From Gammaproteobacteria bacterium (GTDB taxonomy: Bacteria; Pseudomonadota; Gammaproteobacteria; Steroidobacterales; GCA-2729495), in contig JANQPY010000054.1 of the NCBI GenBank assembly GCA_028285245.1, forward strand, positions 96,715-160,714: 64,000 nt of DNA, in the 5' to 3' direction. Numbering within the stretch: the stretch's first letter is position 1; each line of letters opens with the position of its first letter. Both the position numbers and the translations under genes were made by a program. Below the pieces are notes generated by a model. That model ran no database searches. It worked only from the letters and a program-made list of their open reading frames with translations, and was not told the DNA's origin. This document shows positions 34,868-45,077 of this stretch, piece by piece.

Positions 34868-35953
34868 TCAGTCGTGCAACGCGGTAATGCCGTATCGCTT
34901 CATCTTCTCCGCCAGCGTGGTGCGCCTGATCTGCAAACGTTCGGCGGCATGCGCTACCACTCCGTCGGCATCATGCAGCGCTCTGCGGATTAAGGAAATC
35001 TCAATCTTCTCGAGGTACTCCTTCAGAGGCAGACCGTCGGACGGCAGGGCGAAATCCTGCGGCTGCGGTCCTGACGCGCGGGTTGCTGCGACTTCATGGC
35101 GGTCGGAATCGCGCAGCGGCGCGTTGGCCGTATAGCGGGTTGGCAACTGCGGAATGTCTACCGTCCCGCCCGGGTACAGAACGCAAAGGCGCTCTAACAG
35201 ATTTGCCAGCTCGCGAATGTTTCCCGGCCACTCGTAGTGCTTGAGAATACGCAATGCCCCGGGCGTCAACGTGATCGTTGCCAGCCCTGACTCGCCAGAG
35301 CGCTGCAAAATATTGTCAACCAGCTCGCCAAGATCGTCCTTGCGGTCCCTTAGCGACGGTAACTCGATAGGAAATACGTTCAGCCGGTAGAACAGGTCTT
35401 CACGAAACTTACCGTCCTGGATAGCCGTCTCGAGATCACGATGCGTGGCGGCGATGATGCGCACGTCACAACTACGACTCACGTTGCTGCCAACGCGTTC
35501 GTAGATCCGTTCCTGCAATACCCGCAGCAGCTTTACCTGCATGGGGAGGCTCATGTCGCCGATCTCATCAAGAAACAGCGTGCCGCCCTCCGCGGCCTCA
35601 AACCGCCCGACCCGGGCAGATATCGCGCCGGTAAACGCGCCTTTCTCGTGCCCAAACAACTCGCTTTCCAACAGATCCGCCGGAATGGCGCCACAGTTGA
35701 CCGGCACGAAGGGCTTTTGCTTACGCGGCGACACTGCGTGGATGTAGCGGGCCGCCCATTCTTTGCCCGTACCCGACTCGCCAGTAACCAACACATTGGT
35801 GGTAAATCCAGCGACTTGTTCGATCATCTGGCGAACCTGGGTCATGCGATGGCCCGGTCCGGTCGGGAAGTAGACGACCTCAGCAGCTGCGTCGGCCCCG
35901 CTTCGCGCGGATGCCGGCGCCTGGCTGGCGACGGTCTCGCTGGTGGCGCTCAT
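34868..35953 (-). CDS. fleQ: FleQ/FlrA-like sigma-54 activator lacking the N-terminal domain
   Basis: This is the likely master activator of the flagellar cascade. The 361-residue protein has an AAA+ domain (about 35-270) with Walker [15 protein letters not shown] (sigma-54 contact), [18 protein letters not shown] and the Arg-finger region. A Fis-type helix-turn-helix ([20 protein letters not shown]) lies at the end. Similarity to Pseudomonas FleQ is strong throughout these regions. Only about 35 residues precede the AAA+ domain, so the receiver-like FleQ domain is absent. The LFRS c-di-GMP contact of FleQ (from memory) is also not seen. The start at 35953 has a GGGGGG site; an upstream frame to 36049 is probably untranslated. 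It is convergent with the HDOD-GGDEF gene. Confidence 0.88.
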   Translation of the reverse strand: MSATSETVASQAPASARSGADAAAEVVYFPTGPGHRMTQVRQMIEQVAGFTTNVLVTGESGTGKEWAARYIHAVSPRKQKPFVPVNCGAIPADLLESELFGHEKGAFTGAISARVGRFEAAEGGTLFLDEIGDMSLPMQVKLLRVLQERIYERVGSNVSRSCDVRIIAATHRDLETAIQDGKFREDLFYRLNVFPIELPSLRDRKDDLGELVDNILQRSGESGLATITLTPGALRILKHYEWPGNIRELANLLERLCVLYPGGTVDIPQLPTRYTANAPLRDSDRHEVAATRASGPQPQDFALPSDGLPLKEYLEKIEISLIRRALHDADGVVAHAAERLQIRRTTLAEKMKRYGITALHD

Positions 35954-36244
35954 GAAAATCCCCCCCTGAAGGGCCGGAGGCCGGCCGCAGCCAGACCGCC
36001 AAAATTCCGGCAAATCACCCGTTTGTGACGGTGCCGTAAGTTGCAGCAACCCGAAAGCTGCAGCGGAATAATTGGCTAAAAACCCAAGAAAGTCAAACGT
36101 CTGGAATATCTATGTCAGATACAATCCAGCTTTGAGTGTTGGCGCCGCCGGCTGGCAACGCCAACGAACTGACAGAGGAGCATCGGCCGGCGGCATCGAC
36201 AGCAATGGCGCTGCGTGGCAGAGTCCCGGGCGGTGCCCATCTGA

Positions 36245-37396
36245 ATGCCAACCATCAACAGCAAGCTGCCGGGAGTGGGCACGACTATCTTTACGGTCAT
36301 GTCACGCATGGCCAGCGACGTGGGCGCGATTAATCTCTCCCAGGGCTTCCCTGACTTCAACGTGCCGCCCGGATTGCTGGCGAGTCTCCACACCCACCTG
36401 GACGCTGACCATCACCAGTACGCACCGATGGCCGGGCTGCCAGAGCTCTGCGAGGCGATAGCCGGAAAAACCAGGCGCCTGTATTGCCGGGAAATCGATG
36501 CATTGACCGAAGTGACGGTGACTTCCGGCGCGACATCGGCTCTGTTCACCGCCATTGAGGCCTGCGCCGGACCCGGAGACGAAGTCATCGTCCTGGACCC
36601 GGCCTACGACAGCTACGACCCCGCTATCCGGTTAGCCGGGGCAACGCCGGTGCACGTTCCACTGCTGCCCGGCTCATTCGCGATTGACTTCGACCGGCTG
36701 GCCAGCGCGATGACCAGCCGCACCCGCATGCTGGTGATGAATACGCCGCACAATCCTACCGGCGCGGTGGTGACGGCAGACGAACTTGATCAGCTGGCCG
36801 GACTGCTGCGCAAGACTAATGTGATCGTGCTCAGCGATGAGGTGTACGAGCACATGTTCTTCGAGGCGGACCGGCATGCCAGCTTGTCCGCGCATGCTGA
36901 GCTTGCGACCCGCAGCCTGGTCGTTTCGTCTTTCGGCAAGACCTACCACTGCACCGGCTGGAAAGTCGGCTACGTGATCGCGCCGCAAGAACTGATGGCT
37001 GAGTTTCGGCGGGTGCACCAATTCGTTCAGTTCTGCGTCGCAACACCGCTGCAACACGCCCTGGCTGACTATCTTGAGTCAGACCCTGGGCACTATGAAA
37101 ACCTGCCGGCTTTTTACCGCATCAAGCGGGACCAGTTTTGCACGCTACTTGGAGAATCGCGCTTTAACCTCTCCCCGAGTGCCGGGACCTACTTCCAACT
37201 GGCTGACTACTCCGAAATCAGCGACGCTAGCGACATGGAGTTTTCCGAGTGGTTAACACGCGAGGCCGGCGTCGCCTGCATCCCAGTGTCCGTGTTTCAG
37301 CGCACCCGCGCACCAGACCAGCGGCTGGTGCGCTTCTGTTTCGCGAAACACGAGGCCACGCTTGAGCAAGCAGCGGAGCGCCTATGCGCGATTTGA
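36245..37396 (+). CDS. ybdL: PLP aminotransferase, methionine/glutamine type (YbdL-like)
   Basis: A class I fold-type I aminotransferase of 383 residues. The PLP lysine is Lys232 in SSFGKTYHCTGWKVGY. MNTPHNPTGAVV and ILSDEVYEHMFF-like sequence (VLSDEVYEHMFF) mark the cofactor site, and the N-terminal INLSQGFPDFNVP is typical of the kynurenine/methionine/glutamine aminotransferase group. It overlaps the omega-amidase gene by 13 bases. The pair suggests the glutamine (or methionine) transaminase/omega-amidase route, in which the 2-oxo acid amide is hydrolysed to drive transamination. Substrate cannot be read from sequence. Confidence 0.88.
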   Translation: MPTINSKLPGVGTTIFTVMSRMASDVGAINLSQGFPDFNVPPGLLASLHTHLDADHHQYAPMAGLPELCEAIAGKTRRLYCREIDALTEVTVTSGATSALFTAIEACAGPGDEVIVLDPAYDSYDPAIRLAGATPVHVPLLPGSFAIDFDRLASAMTSRTRMLVMNTPHNPTGAVVTADELDQLAGLLRKTNVIVLSDEVYEHMFFEADRHASLSAHAELATRSLVVSSFGKTYHCTGWKVGYVIAPQELMAEFRRVHQFVQFCVATPLQHALADYLESDPGHYENLPAFYRIKRDQFCTLLGESRFNLSPSAGTYFQLADYSEISDASDMEFSEWLTREAGVACIPVSVFQRTRAPDQRLVRFCFAKHEATLEQAAERLCAI

Positions 37397-38175
37397 ATAT
37401 CAGTCTGGTGCAGACCGAACTCGTCTGGCAAAACGCTCGTGAGAATCGTGCGCGGCTGACGGATCAACTGGAATCGCTGGAACCGAAGCAATCAGATCTG
37501 GTGGTATTGCCCGAGATGTTCGCCAGCGGTTTCACCATGGAACCTGAACACGTCGCCGAAGGCATGACCGGCGACACCATGGAATGGCTGGCCAGACAAG
37601 CCAGCCGACTCGAGGCCGTCGTCACCGGCAGCCTGGTGATCGAGTCAGACAACAGATACTTCAACCGCCTGCTGTGGATGACACCCGACGGTTTGGCTGG
37701 CCACTACGACAAACGGCATTTGTTTCGCATGGCCGGAGAGCAGGATCACTATCACTCTGGCAAAGCGCGGCGAATCTTCACGCTCGACGACTGGCGTATC
37801 TGCCCGCTCATTTGCTACGACCTGCGATTCCCCGTCTTTAGCCGCGGCATCGACGAATTCGACCTGCTGATTTATGTCGCCAATTGGCCGGCGGCCAGAG
37901 CGTCCGCCTGGAATACGCTGCTACCCGCCCGCGCCGTCGAGAACCTTTGTTACTCGGCTGGCGTCAATCGCGTCGGCCAGGACGGCCGCGGCATCGACTA
38001 CGCGGGAGACTCAGGAGTATGGAATTACCTGGGGAATGCACTCGTTGCGAGCAGCAGCAAAGAGACCGTCTTCAGCGTGACGCTCAGCGGCGAAAAACTA
38101 CTGCGCTACCGGAAGAAGTTTCCTGCTCACCTCGATGCTGATCGGTTTCACCTCGACGATAGCGATGCAGGGTGA
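37384..38175 (+). CDS. yafV: Omega-amidase, carbon-nitrogen hydrolase (YafV-like)
   Basis: A 263-residue nitrilase-superfamily hydrolase. The catalytic triad is visible: Glu44 in VLPEMF, Lys110 in YDKRHLF and Cys144 in LICYDLRFP. The DKRHLF and CYDLRFPVFSR blocks place it with omega-amidases that hydrolyse alpha-ketoglutaramate or alpha-ketosuccinamate to ammonia and the 2-oxo acid. The start overlaps the end of the aminotransferase gene, indicating coupled translation and a shared pathway. Confidence 0.9.
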   Translation: MRDLNISLVQTELVWQNARENRARLTDQLESLEPKQSDLVVLPEMFASGFTMEPEHVAEGMTGDTMEWLARQASRLEAVVTGSLVIESDNRYFNRLLWMTPDGLAGHYDKRHLFRMAGEQDHYHSGKARRIFTLDDWRICPLICYDLRFPVFSRGIDEFDLLIYVANWPAARASAWNTLLPARAVENLCYSAGVNRVGQDGRGIDYAGDSGVWNYLGNALVASSSKETVFSVTLSGEKLLRYRKKFPAHLDADRFHLDDSDAG

Positions 38176-38346
38176 CGCAGACGAAAGCACATGCGATCAC
38201 CGCCACGGTCCGGCGTAAGCTTGCGTCGGAGGGCGCGCTGCGCTGCGCTTTACTCTGACTTCACCTTCGCCGGACCACGTCCTCTGGGGCGCGCGCCCAG
38301 CGCCGCGGCGGTATGATGACGGCACTTGCAAACCCGTCAGTTTGAT

Positions 38347-39096
38347 ATGCGCCGATTACTGGTATTTCAACATGTGGCCCACGAAATCCTCGGGATACTG
38401 GATCCGATTCTGCGGGAGGCCGGGTTTCGCATTCGCTATGTGAATTTTGAGCGGCAGCCCGACGCCAAGCCAACACTGGACCGCTACCACGGCCTGATCG
38501 TGCTGGGCGGGCCCATGAACTGCGATCAAACTGATCGCTATCCACATCTCGCCACCGAGGTAGCGCTCATCAACGAAGCCATCAGAATGGGCCTGCCGGT
38601 CCTTGGCATTTGCCTGGGGTCGCAGCTCATCGCCAGGGCGTTAGGCGCAACTGTGAGAAAGAATCCGGTGAAGGAAATCGGCTGGTACACACTGAACCCG
38701 ACGAGCGACGGCGCGCAAGACCCCCTGTTTTCGAGACTCGATGCCACCCAGCAGATATTCCAGTGGCACGGCGATACGTTCGATTTGCCCGCAAACGCTG
38801 TCAGGCTGGCCAGCTCTCCTGACTGCGCCAACCAGGCATTTCGCTACGGCGAGAACGTCTACGGACTGCAGTTTCATCTGGAAGTAGACGAGCCCATGAT
38901 CAGGCGTTGGTTACATAAGCCATCCAACGCCAGTGAGTTTGCAGGCTACGCCGATCCGCAGGCCAGGATTGCTGAAATTGAAACCGAAACGCAGCGCTTT
39001 ATAGAGCATTCCGAATCCCTTGGACGGCAGCTGTTTGGCGCTTATCTGAAGCTCTTCCAGCATCGCCCGCGCCGCACCGCGCTCCCCTCGCGCTGA
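38347..39096 (+). CDS. Class I glutamine amidotransferase-like protein
   Basis: A 249-residue protein of the GMP-synthase-like glutamine amidotransferase family. The nucleophile is Cys89 in LGICLGSQLIARALG and the histidine/glutamate pair lies in GLQFHLEVDEPM. Such stand-alone proteins are often gamma-glutamyl hydrolases or of unknown substrate. The ATG at 38347 is preferred to an in-frame TTG at 38326. It lies 171 bases after yafV. The upstream gap contains no clear promoter. The role is unassigned. Confidence 0.83.
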   Translation: MRRLLVFQHVAHEILGILDPILREAGFRIRYVNFERQPDAKPTLDRYHGLIVLGGPMNCDQTDRYPHLATEVALINEAIRMGLPVLGICLGSQLIARALGATVRKNPVKEIGWYTLNPTSDGAQDPLFSRLDATQQIFQWHGDTFDLPANAVRLASSPDCANQAFRYGENVYGLQFHLEVDEPMIRRWLHKPSNASEFAGYADPQARIAEIETETQRFIEHSESLGRQLFGAYLKLFQHRPRRTALPSR

Positions 39097-39250
39097 CCTG
39101 CAGCTTGAAACCAGCCCGTTCGCCCCAATCTCTCTCCGATCGGCTGGCTGTGAGCACCCGAATCCGAGGCCTTGCCCAGGGGACACAGGGGCCGGGGTTT
39201 GTCGCATACCCAAAGCGGCGCTACGATGATTGTTTACTGCAACGTCACCC

Positions 39251-41719
39251 ATGAATACAGCGACGCCTACCATGCCCATCAAGGATCTGGACCAGCTCAG
39301 TCTGCCCATCGAAGGCATGACATGCGGGGCCTGTGCAGTGCGGCTGGAAAAGGCGCTAGGAAACGCAGCTGGCATACGTGAGGCCGCGGTTAACTTTGCT
39401 ACCGAGACTGCAGACGTGCGGTATGCGTCGACCGACATTGGCACGTCAGACATTGCGACGGCCGTCAGCAACGCAGGTTTTTCCGTGGGCGAACGCCGGT
39501 ACTCATTTCAGATCGACGGCATGACCTGCAGCGCATGTAGCCTGCGAGTTGAAAAAGCGCTGCGAAAAGTGCCCGGAGTGATCGCCGCAGACGTCAACGT
39601 CGCTTTAGAGCGCGCTGACGTAACAGCCGTCGCCAACGCAACAGACCTCGAGGCGCTTGCAGCGACCGTCAGCGATGCCGGCTATAGCGCCCGCATCGAA
39701 GATCCGGCAGTTGATGCCCAGCGCGCGGCTGAGGCGCAGCGTAAAGCTGATATGGCTGCCCTGAGCAGGGAGCGCACTCTGCTCGCTGTCGCTGCGCTAC
39801 TGACCTTGCCGCTGGTTGCCCAGATGACGAGTCATATGCCGGTGCTGTCTGGCCTCGTTGGCCACAGCTTCATGCTGCCTCCGTGGATCGAGGTGCTGCT
39901 GGCCACGCCTGTGCAGTTCGTATTGGGCGCACGCTTTTATCGCGGCGCCTTCAACGCGTTGCGCAACGGCGCCGGAAATATGGACGTGCTGGTTGCGATG
40001 GGTACTACCGCCGCATACGGCTACAGCCTTTTCTTGCTGTTAACACTCGGTGATGCCGCGCGGGGCATGCTGTATTTCGAAGCATCGGCAGTCATCATCA
40101 CGCTAGTCTTGCTGGGCAAGTACATGGAATCTCGGGCCAAGCGCGGCACCACAGCGGCGATTCAGCAGCTCATGGACTTGCGACCCGGCACCGCCAAGCG
40201 TTTGGATGCGAGCGGCCGCGAACAGGAAGTTCCGGTGGCGCAGGTGCTGACCGGGGACCGGGTCCGGGTGCGCCCCGGCGAACGCATCCCGGTGGACGGT
40301 ATCGTCATCGACGGCACCAGCGAGCTCGATGAGTCACTGCTAACCGGCGAGAGCCTGCCCGTCAGCAAGGCCAGCGGTGATCCGGTCACCGGCGGCGCCA
40401 TCAACGGTAATGGACTGCTGACAATTGAAGCGAGCACGGTAGGCGCAGATTCGACCCTTGCGCGCATCATCAGGCTCGTCGAAAACGCGCAGTCCGGCAA
40501 AGCGCCAGTGCAACGACTCGTGGATCGCATCAGCCAGATCTTCGTGCCAGCCGTGGTCGTCATTGCGGCGATTACATTCGGCGGCTGGCTAGTCTCAGGC
40601 AACACATTTGAAACGGCCCTGATAGCCGCCGTGTCAGTCTTGGTCATCGCTTGCCCGTGTGCGCTGGGACTCGCAACGCCAACGGCCATCATGACCGGTA
40701 CCGGAGCCGCTGCCCGGGCTGGCATTTTGATCAAGGACATTACGACACTTGAACGGGCGCATCGTATGGATGCTGTCGTGCTGGATAAGACGGGCACGCT
40801 GACACTGGGGCAACCCAAGTTGGTTGACAGCCTGGTGCTTAGTGGCGGTAAAGACGAAATCCTGCGCCTGGCCGCTTCCCTGCAGCAGGGCAGCGAACAC
40901 CCGCTGGCGCATGCGATGCTCGACGCCGCGCGTGCACAGGATCTTGAGCTCGCACCGGTTTCGTCCTTCCAAAGCCTGACCGGTCATGGCATTACCGGCG
41001 AAGTGGCCGGCAGGAAATTTCTGCTCGGCAACGCGAAACTCCTGCACGATCACCACATCGAAATTGCCGCTACGGACGACCTGGCGGGCGCCTGGGAGCA
41101 GCAGGGCCGGACCGTAGTCTGGTTAGCCGATGAGTCGGCCGTGCTCGGGCTATTCGCTATTCAGGATCCGCTGCGCGATGAGGCAATCGCGGCGGTGCGA
41201 AGGTTGCGAACGATGGGTGTGAAAACCATCATGCTTTCAGGCGACGCACCGGCTGTCGCCGACGAGATTGGCCGTCAGGCAGGCGTCGACGAAGCTCACG
41301 GCGGTGTACTGCCTGATGAAAAAGCCGCGCGGGTAACGGCCCTGCGCTCTGAGAGCCAGTATGTCGTCGGGATGCTCGGCGACGGCATCAACGATGCTCC
41401 GGCGCTCGCAGCTGCTGATGTCGGCATCGCAATGGGCACCGGCACCGATATCGCGATGGAAACGGCAGGCATTACCCTGATGCGCGCAGACCCACGTCTG
41501 TTACCTGCCGCGATTACCGCGAGCCGCGCTACTTTCCGTAAGATTAAGCAAAATCTTTTTTGGGCCTTCATCTATAACGTGATTGGCATACCTTTAGCTG
41601 CGGCAGGCTTGCTTAGCCCGGCAATAGCAGGAGCAGCCATGGCGCTCAGCAGTGTCAGCGTCGTGAGCAATTCCTTGCTGCTGCGGCGTTGGCGTCCAAC
41701 GCTGGATCCCATCGAATAA
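39251..41719 (+). CDS. copA: Copper-exporting P1B-type ATPase CopA
   Basis: A Cu(I) efflux pump of 822 residues. Two N-terminal metal-binding domains carry GMTCGAC and GMTCSAC. The membrane CPC motif is in [15 protein letters not shown]. The phosphorylated aspartate is in DKTGTLTLG, the HP motif in SEHPLAHAM and the hinge in [16 protein letters not shown]. The last membrane helices contain YN and the Met-Ser-Ser-type region ([12 protein letters not shown]), as in copper pumps. The start codon is uncertain: an ATG at 39251 or 39272 or TTG at 39230 fit, and none has a strong ribosome site. copZ follows after 19 bases. No CueR-like regulator is adjacent. Confidence 0.95.
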   Translation: MNTATPTMPIKDLDQLSLPIEGMTCGACAVRLEKALGNAAGIREAAVNFATETADVRYASTDIGTSDIATAVSNAGFSVGERRYSFQIDGMTCSACSLRVEKALRKVPGVIAADVNVALERADVTAVANATDLEALAATVSDAGYSARIEDPAVDAQRAAEAQRKADMAALSRERTLLAVAALLTLPLVAQMTSHMPVLSGLVGHSFMLPPWIEVLLATPVQFVLGARFYRGAFNALRNGAGNMDVLVAMGTTAAYGYSLFLLLTLGDAARGMLYFEASAVIITLVLLGKYMESRAKRGTTAAIQQLMDLRPGTAKRLDASGREQEVPVAQVLTGDRVRVRPGERIPVDGIVIDGTSELDESLLTGESLPVSKASGDPVTGGAINGNGLLTIEASTVGADSTLARIIRLVENAQSGKAPVQRLVDRISQIFVPAVVVIAAITFGGWLVSGNTFETALIAAVSVLVIACPCALGLATPTAIMTGTGAAARAGILIKDITTLERAHRMDAVVLDKTGTLTLGQPKLVDSLVLSGGKDEILRLAASLQQGSEHPLAHAMLDAARAQDLELAPVSSFQSLTGHGITGEVAGRKFLLGNAKLLHDHHIEIAATDDLAGAWEQQGRTVVWLADESAVLGLFAIQDPLRDEAIAAVRRLRTMGVKTIMLSGDAPAVADEIGRQAGVDEAHGGVLPDEKAARVTALRSESQYVVGMLGDGINDAPALAAADVGIAMGTGTDIAMETAGITLMRADPRLLPAAITASRATFRKIKQNLFWAFIYNVIGIPLAAAGLLSPAIAGAAMALSSVSVVSNSLLLRRWRPTLDPIE

Positions 41720-41738
41720 ACACTCGGAGAGGACCGAT

Positions 41739-41948
41739 ATGGAAAGCATCACCCTGGCCGTTTCCGGCATGTCATGCGGCGGCTGCGTCAACAGCATCCA
41801 GAATGCGCTTAACGCGAAAGATGGCGTGCGCAACGCTACCGCAGATCTCGACCGCAACGAAGTGCATATTGAGTTTGACCCGGGCCAGATTGAGCAGCCG
41901 GCGCTAATCGCCGCGATTGAAACCGCGGGGTTTGACGTTACGTCCTGA
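41739..41948 (+). CDS. copZ: Copper chaperone CopZ-type HMA protein
   Basis: A 69-residue single heavy-metal-associated domain with the Cu(I)-binding motif GMSCGGC at about residues 10-16 and the usual beta-alpha-beta-beta-alpha-beta length. It probably delivers copper to CopA, which is encoded 19 bases upstream. A GGAGAGG site precedes the ATG. Its 3' end overlaps the convergent MFS gene by 11 bases. Confidence 0.93.
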   Translation: MESITLAVSGMSCGGCVNSIQNALNAKDGVRNATADLDRNEVHIEFDPGQIEQPALIAAIETAGFDVTS

Positions 41949-43272
41949 CTGGCATATCGCCCGGCGCCTTAATGCGCACGACAATGGCGAAGAACATCAC
42001 GAGCGCATTCAGGAATCCGATTAACGCGAAGGGCGCGGCGGGGCCAACCGCATCGAAGAGCCGGCCACCGGCCACACCGGCGATCAATATACCGATCGCT
42101 CCGAAGGTATTGAACGCGCCGACGACAGCACCCCTGCTGAGCTTCGGCGCCTCCTGGCTAATAAGAGTGGTTGCGCCGAAGAAAGCGCTTATCTGTCCAA
42201 CGCCCAAAAGCAGGAAAAACGGTATGGCGTCTCTGGATAGCGGATCCTCAACGAACAACATCGAGCTGTAACCAATCGCCGCTACCGCCATGCAGAACAC
42301 TGTGCCGGAGACACGGTTGAACCGGTCAAGCAGAGCGCCCAGAACACAAAGCCAGAGCAGCGCGCCTCCCTGCGAGATTCCAAAAACGCCCGCACCCCGG
42401 GCCGCCGCCACCGCGGGATCCATGCCCTGGCTAACGCCCGCTACCGTGCCCCAAAGCACAGTGAAGGTGCCGAGAATGACCAAATCGCTGCGCGCAACGA
42501 AGGCAGTCGCGTAAGCCAGGCCGATGCGGGGATTACGTGCCGCTGCGGAGTAACCGGCAGACACGAGCTCTTTAAACGGCAGACGCTCCTCAGCGCTGGC
42601 CGGCGTGCCCTTCTGCAGGCCGAGCACGAAAATCACAGATGAAACGGCGCAGGCAGCAAAAACTATGAAGTGCACGATTTTGGTGGTGGTGATCGCGTCA
42701 TAACCGGCTTCAATCAGCATCGGTGGCACAAGCCGGCCGAACACTACGGTGACCGCCAGCACCCCAAGGCCGTTAAACACGCCCGCCAGCGCGACGAACT
42801 TGCCTCGGGACCGGTCCTGCGGGTAGTCGGCCAGAATTGTCCCCAACATTCCAGTGGACGTCCCGAGGCCCGCCGCGTAGATGCCACGGTAAATCAGCAG
42901 CTCCTGAACCGACCCAGCGAACGGGTACAACAGGTAACCCAGGCCCATCAGGAAAATGCCAGCCCCGAACAGCTCGCGCCGGCCAATGCGATCGGAAATC
43001 ACCCCGACGGCACCAAACACGATGAGCTGAACGATCTCAGTGATAAACACGAGATCACCACTGATGGTTCCCTGCTGGTCAATGGGCAGGCCGAAGTTGG
43101 CGTTAAGTACCAGCGCGGTGCCGGGCGAGATGAACGTCAGCAGCCCAATGGTCGCAAAAGCCGAGTAAAGAAAAACGACTGCGTTCCAGCCTGTAATGCC
43201 GGGCTGAAGCCAGACGAACAGGAATTTTCGGCCTTCAGGCTGGGCCGCTGATGCCTCGGAGTTCAAATCCAC
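41938..43272 (-). CDS. MFS transporter (paralogue 1 of the DUF1838 cluster)
   Basis: A 444-residue major facilitator superfamily carrier with about 12 membrane helices. The helix 2-3 loop has the family motif as VISDRIGRREL. The GTG start at 43272 follows GGGGAG. It resembles the carrier at 46160-47524 in matched positions, for example FNGLGVLA versus FNGVGIAS, and YATAFVARSDLV versus YVAAFVSRADLA. The two are therefore paralogues flanking the aldehyde dehydrogenase and DUF1838 genes. Substrate is unknown. Confidence 0.88.
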   Translation of the reverse strand: MDLNSEASAAQPEGRKFLFVWLQPGITGWNAVVFLYSAFATIGLLTFISPGTALVLNANFGLPIDQQGTISGDLVFITEIVQLIVFGAVGVISDRIGRRELFGAGIFLMGLGYLLYPFAGSVQELLIYRGIYAAGLGTSTGMLGTILADYPQDRSRGKFVALAGVFNGLGVLAVTVVFGRLVPPMLIEAGYDAITTTKIVHFIVFAACAVSSVIFVLGLQKGTPASAEERLPFKELVSAGYSAAARNPRIGLAYATAFVARSDLVILGTFTVLWGTVAGVSQGMDPAVAAARGAGVFGISQGGALLWLCVLGALLDRFNRVSGTVFCMAVAAIGYSSMLFVEDPLSRDAIPFFLLLGVGQISAFFGATTLISQEAPKLSRGAVVGAFNTFGAIGILIAGVAGGRLFDAVGPAAPFALIGFLNALVMFFAIVVRIKAPGDMPVRT

Positions 43273-43420
43273 GTCTCCCCGCTGGATTGACTAGTGCGGG
43301 CCCTACCGTCCCGCGATATCACCCATAAACTACCGTGAATGGCGCCTCGAACTGGTAACTTCTTGTAACTTACGCGCTGTAACCGGCGGCTGACAGATGC
43401 ACCGCGCAAGCCGGGCGCAC

Positions 43421-44872
43421 TCAGAGCATCACGTGCACCGACTTCGACTGTGTGTAGCTGAGCAGCTCTTCCAGACATTCTTCGCGCCCGAGTCCACTGT
43501 TCTTCCAGCCGGCGAAACCCGTCCCCAGGAAATGCCGGCCACCGCCGTTGATCCACACCAGTCCTGTCTCCAGCTCGCGCGCCATACTCATGGCAGTCTT
43601 TATGTCATTGGTCCATACGGCGGAAGTCAGGCCGAACTCCGTCGCGTTGGCCATGGCCAGGGCTTCATCACGATCCCGCCACTTGAGGATAGCCAGCACC
43701 GGACCGAACACTTCCTCACGAGCGATGCGCATGTCCGCGGTGACATTGCCAAACACCGTCGGTTCCACCCAGTAGCCTTTCTCGAAAGCCGCGCCCGACG
43801 GACGCCCACCGCCCGCGAGCACGGTTGCACCATCGGCTTTGCCCGCTTCGATCATGTTAGTGACGTGGCGATAATGACCCGCAGAATTAACCGGACCCAT
43901 TTGCGAAGCAGGATCGCGTGGATCGCCCAACTGAATACCGCGCACGCTTTCCACAAGCCGCTCTACCACCTCATCGTGCAAAGACTCGTGCAGCAACAGC
44001 CGGCTGGTTGACCCGCAGGACTGCCCCGACCAGGCGAAATTCATCCCAGCGACCGCCGCCTTGGCGACTGCTGCTGGATCTGCATCAGGGAAAGCAATGA
44101 GCGGATTCTTGCCACCGAGCTCCAGGGTTAGATGCTTGATCCCAACTTCAGCGGCGGTGCGCTGGATCAGCATGCCGGTGGGCACAGAACCGGTAAACCC
44201 GATGCGCCGCACCAGCGGATGACGAACAATGGCATCGCCGGCAACCGGGCCTGCGCCCGAAACGATGTTCACTACGCCAGGCGGCAGTATCTCGCGGCAA
44301 ATTTCACCCATCAGACTGCCCGACAGCGGACTCTGGTCGGGCGACTTCAATACCACAGCGTTGCCAGCCATCAACGGCGCACCCAGATGTGCACCGGCAA
44401 ACAGAAACGGATGATTGAAGGGCACAATTCGCCCAACCACGCCGTAAGGCTGGCGCATCGTGAAATGTATATTCTGGGCTGTCGCTGGCACCGTCTCGCC
44501 TTTGAGCTCGATGCCCATGCCGGCCATCATGTCGATGTAGCCCGACGCCAGAGTGATGTCGTTGCCAAGGCTGGCGATCGTATTGCCCGTGTCGGCCGAC
44601 TCGAGCGGCAGCACATCATCAGCGCGGGCCCGGATTGCAGCGGCGAGCTGGCGCAGGAGATTGCCGCGCTCGAAAACGGATTTGGCGTTCCATTCCGGCT
44701 GAGCCGCCGCCGCAGCTTGCACTGCTCGATCAATGTCCTTGGCCGACGCAGCCGGCACGCGGCCGTGCACTTTCTCAGTCGCCGGATTGACTGAGTCCAT
44801 CCATTCACCAGATTCGGCGGCCACCATCTGGCCGTCGATCAACATCGGCCGGTCGCCAAACTCAAGACTCAC
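43421..44872 (-). CDS. NAD(P)-dependent aldehyde dehydrogenase
   Basis: A 483-residue member of the ALDH superfamily. Catalytic Cys lies in WSGQSCGSTSRL, the general-base Glu in LTLELGGKNPLI, and the cofactor segments are VVGRIVPFNHPF and GFTGSVPTG. The substrate range is broad in this family and cannot be inferred. It starts with GTG at 44872. Its upstream gap (205 bases) separates it from the DUF1838 gene, so it may have its own promoter. It is probably part of one catabolic group with the flanking carriers. Confidence 0.92.
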   Translation of the reverse strand: MSLEFGDRPMLIDGQMVAAESGEWMDSVNPATEKVHGRVPAASAKDIDRAVQAAAAAQPEWNAKSVFERGNLLRQLAAAIRARADDVLPLESADTGNTIASLGNDITLASGYIDMMAGMGIELKGETVPATAQNIHFTMRQPYGVVGRIVPFNHPFLFAGAHLGAPLMAGNAVVLKSPDQSPLSGSLMGEICREILPPGVVNIVSGAGPVAGDAIVRHPLVRRIGFTGSVPTGMLIQRTAAEVGIKHLTLELGGKNPLIAFPDADPAAVAKAAVAGMNFAWSGQSCGSTSRLLLHESLHDEVVERLVESVRGIQLGDPRDPASQMGPVNSAGHYRHVTNMIEAGKADGATVLAGGGRPSGAAFEKGYWVEPTVFGNVTADMRIAREEVFGPVLAILKWRDRDEALAMANATEFGLTSAVWTNDIKTAMSMARELETGLVWINGGGRHFLGTGFAGWKNSGLGREECLEELLSYTQSKSVHVML

Positions 44873-45077
44873 TGCATGCCCTGCCTGCGCAACAAAAGGG
44901 GCGCCAATTCTGGGGGCGGCGCGAAGTTGCTGCGAGAGCGGCAGCGCTGTCGTTCACCTGTTGGCAGATGAGAAGGGCGTTGGACCTTCGGACGGGCCCC
45001 GTCCGTTAACCGTTGGCACTCAGTTAACTCGGGCGCGAGCCGGCTGCGCGCCATTCTGAGCTCGCGAAGTGGCTGCC

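Noticed and set aside
35441..36028. Plus-strand 195-codon frame opposite fleQ
   Set aside because: It is antisense to a clear AAA+ activator and its sequence has no protein-family features.
39097..39250. CueR operator before copA
   Set aside because: The CCTTGCCC and nearby GGGG runs do not form the expected inverted repeat, and no MerR-family gene is adjacent.
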